A DNA stretch of 6,488 bases from JBEINZ01 sp040377825. GTDB taxonomy: Bacteria > Pseudomonadota > Alphaproteobacteria > Rhizobiales > Ancalomicrobiaceae. Made by a program: the position numbers and the translations under genes. Below, piece after piece: positions 6,193 through 6,488 of the stretch; positions within the stretch are counted from its first letter, which is position 1, and each line of letters begins with the position of its first letter. Where the stretch lies: contig JBEINZ010000185.1 in NCBI GenBank assembly GCA_040377825.1, positions 1 through 6,488 of the forward strand. Reading direction: 5' to 3'. The notes beneath the pieces were generated by a model that was not told the origin of the DNA, did no database searches, and saw only the letters and a list, made by a program, of their open reading frames with translations.

Positions 6193-6488
6193 TTTATACC
6201 CTTCGAGTGAATTGCCCGATCGGAGCTTGACGCAAAACCTTTACTAGGTCCGAAGATTTGCTCACCGGGCATCCCGCAGCGCTCATTCGACACTCATAGC
6301 CGGGGATGTCGCGGATATCTAGCATAGGTGACCGCGATTGAGCCGTGGCGTCGCTCATAGATCGGCTCCGTTGAGTACGATTTACCTGCCAATGCCCCCA
6401 ATGCACCGGCCAGAACAAGAATAGACTTTCCACGTTTCTGTATAATACCTAGTGTGAATTTTGATTACTTTAAATCGCCAAGATCTAA
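6193..6488. other. Upstream region of dusA, no supported gene
   Basis: These 296 bases carry no gene I can recognise. A 79-codon minus frame (6433-6194) from a GTG runs toward dusA, and its TAA ends one base before the dusA GTG. Its translation has no known motif, its codon use is less GC-biased than the neighbours, and it has no good ribosome site. The last 55 bases are AT-rich, with TATAAT on the plus strand at 6441-6446 and TATTAT on the minus strand at 6447-6442, consistent with a promoter area for dusA or for a gene to the right. No matching -35 box is clear in either direction. Confidence 0.45.

Noticed and set aside
5305..6210. 301-codon plus-strand frame over dusA
   Set aside because: It is entirely antisense to dusA, whose motifs are unambiguous; the translation is rich in Arg, Asp and His and matches no family I know.
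6441..6446. TATAAT as a plus-strand promoter leading out of the window
   Set aside because: No -35-like hexamer lies 16-18 bases upstream and no gene is visible downstream, so it is kept only as a note on AT-rich sequence.
1..6488. Mobile elements, CRISPR arrays, toxin-antitoxin or defence genes
   Set aside because: I found no terminal inverted repeats, regularly spaced repeats, transposase or integrase motifs, or compact gene pairs of that kind; the genes present are core metabolism and RNA modification.

Overview
The window looks like ordinary housekeeping chromosome from a GC-rich alphaproteobacterium, most likely of the Hyphomicrobiales (rhizobial and methylotroph) side. The evidence is the high GC at third codon positions, the PleC/DivJ/PdhS-like histidine kinase catalytic core, and the gene set cobT, cobS, DUF1289, TIGR02281-type aspartic protease and dusA. 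As I recall, that set is commonly found together in rhizobia and relatives. I see no insertion sequence, phage gene, integrase, CRISPR array, tRNA or rRNA.

Layout from left to right. Positions 1-159 (minus) hold the first 53 codons of a uracil-DNA glycosylase superfamily gene that runs off the left edge. Positions 160-496 are a 337-base non-coding gap between that gene and the divergently oriented kinase gene, with an AT-richer patch at about 290-345. Positions 497-2095 (plus) encode a 532-residue membrane sensor histidine kinase with about six transmembrane helices, a linker helix, and complete HisKA and ATPase domains. It has no response regulator beside it. It converges on cobT (2189-3208, minus). 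A 106-base gap then separates cobT from the divergent cobS (3315-4166, plus). After cobS come a small DUF1289 gene (4248-4472, plus) and a membrane-anchored retropepsin-like protease gene (4485-5177, plus), probably co-transcribed. The protease gene converges with only 16 bases on dusA (5194-6192, minus). Positions 6193-6488 form a dusA upstream region that becomes AT-rich at the right edge.

Functionally, CobT makes alpha-ribazole phosphate from dimethylbenzimidazole and nicotinate mononucleotide. CobS joins alpha-ribazole (or its phosphate) to adenosylcobinamide-GDP. The cobT/cobS pair therefore covers the nucleotide-loop assembly end of cobalamin synthesis. DusA reduces specific D-loop uridines of tRNA to dihydrouridine. 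DUF1289 and the protease have no settled roles. The kinase is a two-component sensor whose signal and partner cannot be read from this window.

I found no convincing new system. The points worth a second look are modest: a CAA/CAG-coded run of six glutamines ending the DUF1289 protein, an uncertain CobS N-terminus, hairpins at gene ends, and a doubtful 79-codon frame that stops one base before dusA.
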